Source of the DNA: DATKMP01 sp035541775
Lineage (GTDB): Bacteria > Bacteroidota > Ignavibacteria > UBA10030
Length of the DNA stretch: 6,870 bases
NCBI GenBank assembly: GCA_035541775.1
Contig: DATKMP010000220.1
Coordinates: 1 to 6,870 of the forward strand
Direction: 5' to 3'
Every line of letters begins with the position of its first letter. Position 1 is the first letter of the stretch. The translations under genes and the position numbers were made by a program. This document shows, piece by piece, positions 5,742-6,870 of this stretch. The notes below the pieces were generated by a model. It saw only the letters and a list, made by a program, of their open reading frames with translations. It did not search any database and was not told where the DNA came from.

Positions 5742-6870
5742 ATGAGACGTTCTATTACAGTTTTATTTGTGCTCGGATGTGCGATGCTTCTATGCACAGC
5801 TTCCGCATCGGCACAGTTGCTGATCGAAGATTTTAATTATACTTCTGGAACTGCTTTAACCGCAAACGGATGGTCGGCACATAGTGGTGCTGGTACACTT
5901 CCGGAGATGGTCACAGCAACCGGATTATCATATACCGGTTATGCATCTTCCAATATTGGAAATGCGGCGACATTAGACTCCACTGGACAAGATGTTAATA
6001 AAACATGGGCATCATATCCGAATGGTATTACATCAGGAAATATTTATTATTCCTTTCTTGTGAACTTGACAACAGCCAAATCCGCAGGAGATTATTTTTT
6101 CCACTTCTTTAAAAATTCAACCACTTTTGGCGGCAGAGTGTTTGCCAAAAAAGCATCGAATGGCAATATCTGTTTTGGTGTTTCAAAAGCCTCGACCAAT
6201 ATTGTATATACTGATTCGATTTATTCACTCAATACCACATATTTGATTGCTCTAAAATATTCTATTATTGCAGGTACAACGAATGATACTGTAGCTCTAT
6301 GGGTCAATCCAGCGATTGGATCAACAGAACCAGCTCCGACATTATTAGAATCAACCGCTGATAGAACCGGTGCAGACCTTGATACGATTTATGGTATAGC
6401 AATTCGACAGGGAACTGCTGCAAATGCTCCGAAAGGAACCGTTGATGGTATCCGTGTCGGAACAACATGGGCGACCAGCGTTGGTGGAACATTGTTGCCG
6501 CAAATCGCTCTTTCGCAAACGAATTATAATTTCGGATCGTTGAATGTCGGTACAAGCCTCGTCGATTCAATTACGATTCAAAATAACAACGCGTACGGAA
6601 CGTTATCTATTTCATCAATCACTTCCAGTAAATCCGTTTTTACTGTTTCAGCGGCATCGGCGACCATTTCGCCATCCTCCTCTCAAAAAATTGCAGTAAC
6701 ATACCTGCCGACGGCAGTTGCAATGGATTCAGCATATATTATTTTAACGAGCAATGACCCGACATCACCAGACACTATTCGAGTGTTCGGAGCGGGCGTG
6801 CAAGCAGGATTTTCAGCATCACAAACTTCCATAACCTATGGCAAGGTTTTTAAGGATTCTACTGTTATCG
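5742..6870 (+). CDS. Exported protein with LamG-like N-terminal region and ASH/HYDIN-type Ig-like repeats, 3' truncated
   Basis: The frame is open from ATG 5742 to the window end, giving 376 codons with no stop, so the C-terminus is missing. Residues 1-24 are a signal peptide: MRRS, a hydrophobic core (ITVLFVLGCAMLLC) and an ASASA-Q signal peptidase I site after Ala24. Residues 25-248 begin QLLIEDFNY, are beta-rich and end VDGIRVGTTWATSV, which resembles the LamG-like jelly-roll regions at the front of many secreted Bacteroidota proteins. Residues about 254-352 look like an ASH (ASPM-SPD-2-Hydin) or 'choice-of-anchor D' domain: LSQTNYNFGSLNVGTS, then DSITIQN, and ILTSNDPTSPDTIRVFGAG. A second copy starts near 356 (FSASQTSITYGKVFKDS). 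The role is probably structural or adhesive at the surface; no catalytic motif is visible. A C-terminal T9SS tail beyond the window is likely but unseen. The CxxxxC pair at 13-18 is not a lipobox. It may share the promoter at 5474. Confidence 0.88.
   Translation, partial: MRRSITVLFVLGCAMLLCTASASAQLLIEDFNYTSGTALTANGWSAHSGAGTLPEMVTATGLSYTGYASSNIGNAATLDSTGQDVNKTWASYPNGITSGNIYYSFLVNLTTAKSAGDYFFHFFKNSTTFGGRVFAKKASNGNICFGVSKASTNIVYTDSIYSLNTTYLIALKYSIIAGTTNDTVALWVNPAIGSTEPAPTLLESTADRTGADLDTIYGIAIRQGTAANAPKGTVDGIRVGTTWATSVGGTLLPQIALSQTNYNFGSLNVGTSLVDSITIQNNNAYGTLSISSITSSKSVFTVSAASATISPSSSQKIAVTYLPTAVAMDSAYIILTSNDPTSPDTIRVFGAGVQAGFSASQTSITYGKVFKDSTVI

Noticed and set aside
5768..5797. Lipoprotein signal (VLGC) in the ASH-repeat protein
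   Set aside because: The Cys is at residue 13 inside the hydrophobic core, and a clear ASA-Q signal peptidase I site follows.

Overview
The window looks like a piece of a chromosome from the Ignavibacteria/Chlorobi side of the Bacteroidota group. The main evidence is the C-terminal tail of the first protein, which carries the NYPNPFNPSTKI motif and a closing GIYFITMQ strand pattern. This is the type A sorting domain of the type IX secretion system (T9SS), in the form common in Ignavibacteria. The alpha subunit of the indolepyruvate oxidoreductase also resembles, from memory, the short form found in Bacteroidota. The genus cannot be fixed from this sequence alone.

Layout: (1) 3-2210, plus strand: the 3' part of a secreted subtilisin-family protease with a CspA-like catalytic domain, a beta-rich accessory region and a T9SS sorting tail; its start lies before the window. 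(2) 2211-2286: a short convergent gap with AT-rich inverted repeats that could end transcription from both sides. (3) 2287-4448, minus strand: an iorA-iorB operon with overlapping stop and start codons, encoding indolepyruvate (aryl-pyruvate):ferredoxin oxidoreductase. IorA ends just after the fourth cysteine of its core iron-sulfur site and has no C-terminal 2[4Fe-4S] domain. (4) 4449-4595: a divergent promoter region. (5) 4596-5393, plus strand: uppP (bacA), undecaprenyl-diphosphatase. (6) 5394-5741: 348 bases with no recognised gene, but with a good sigma70-type promoter lying inside a nested dyad symmetry, followed by a 44-codon reading frame with a strong ribosome binding site. (7) 5742-6870, plus strand: the 5' part of an exported, beta-rich protein with a LamG-like N-terminal region and ASH/HYDIN-type immunoglobulin-like repeats. 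It runs off the end of the window and is probably another cell-surface or secreted T9SS client.

The genes do not form one system. Two surface or secreted proteins flank two ordinary metabolic loci: an anaerobic aryl-pyruvate oxidoreductase and a lipid-carrier recycling enzyme. The least explained parts are the short IorA and the promoter, dyad and small reading frame before the ASH-repeat gene.
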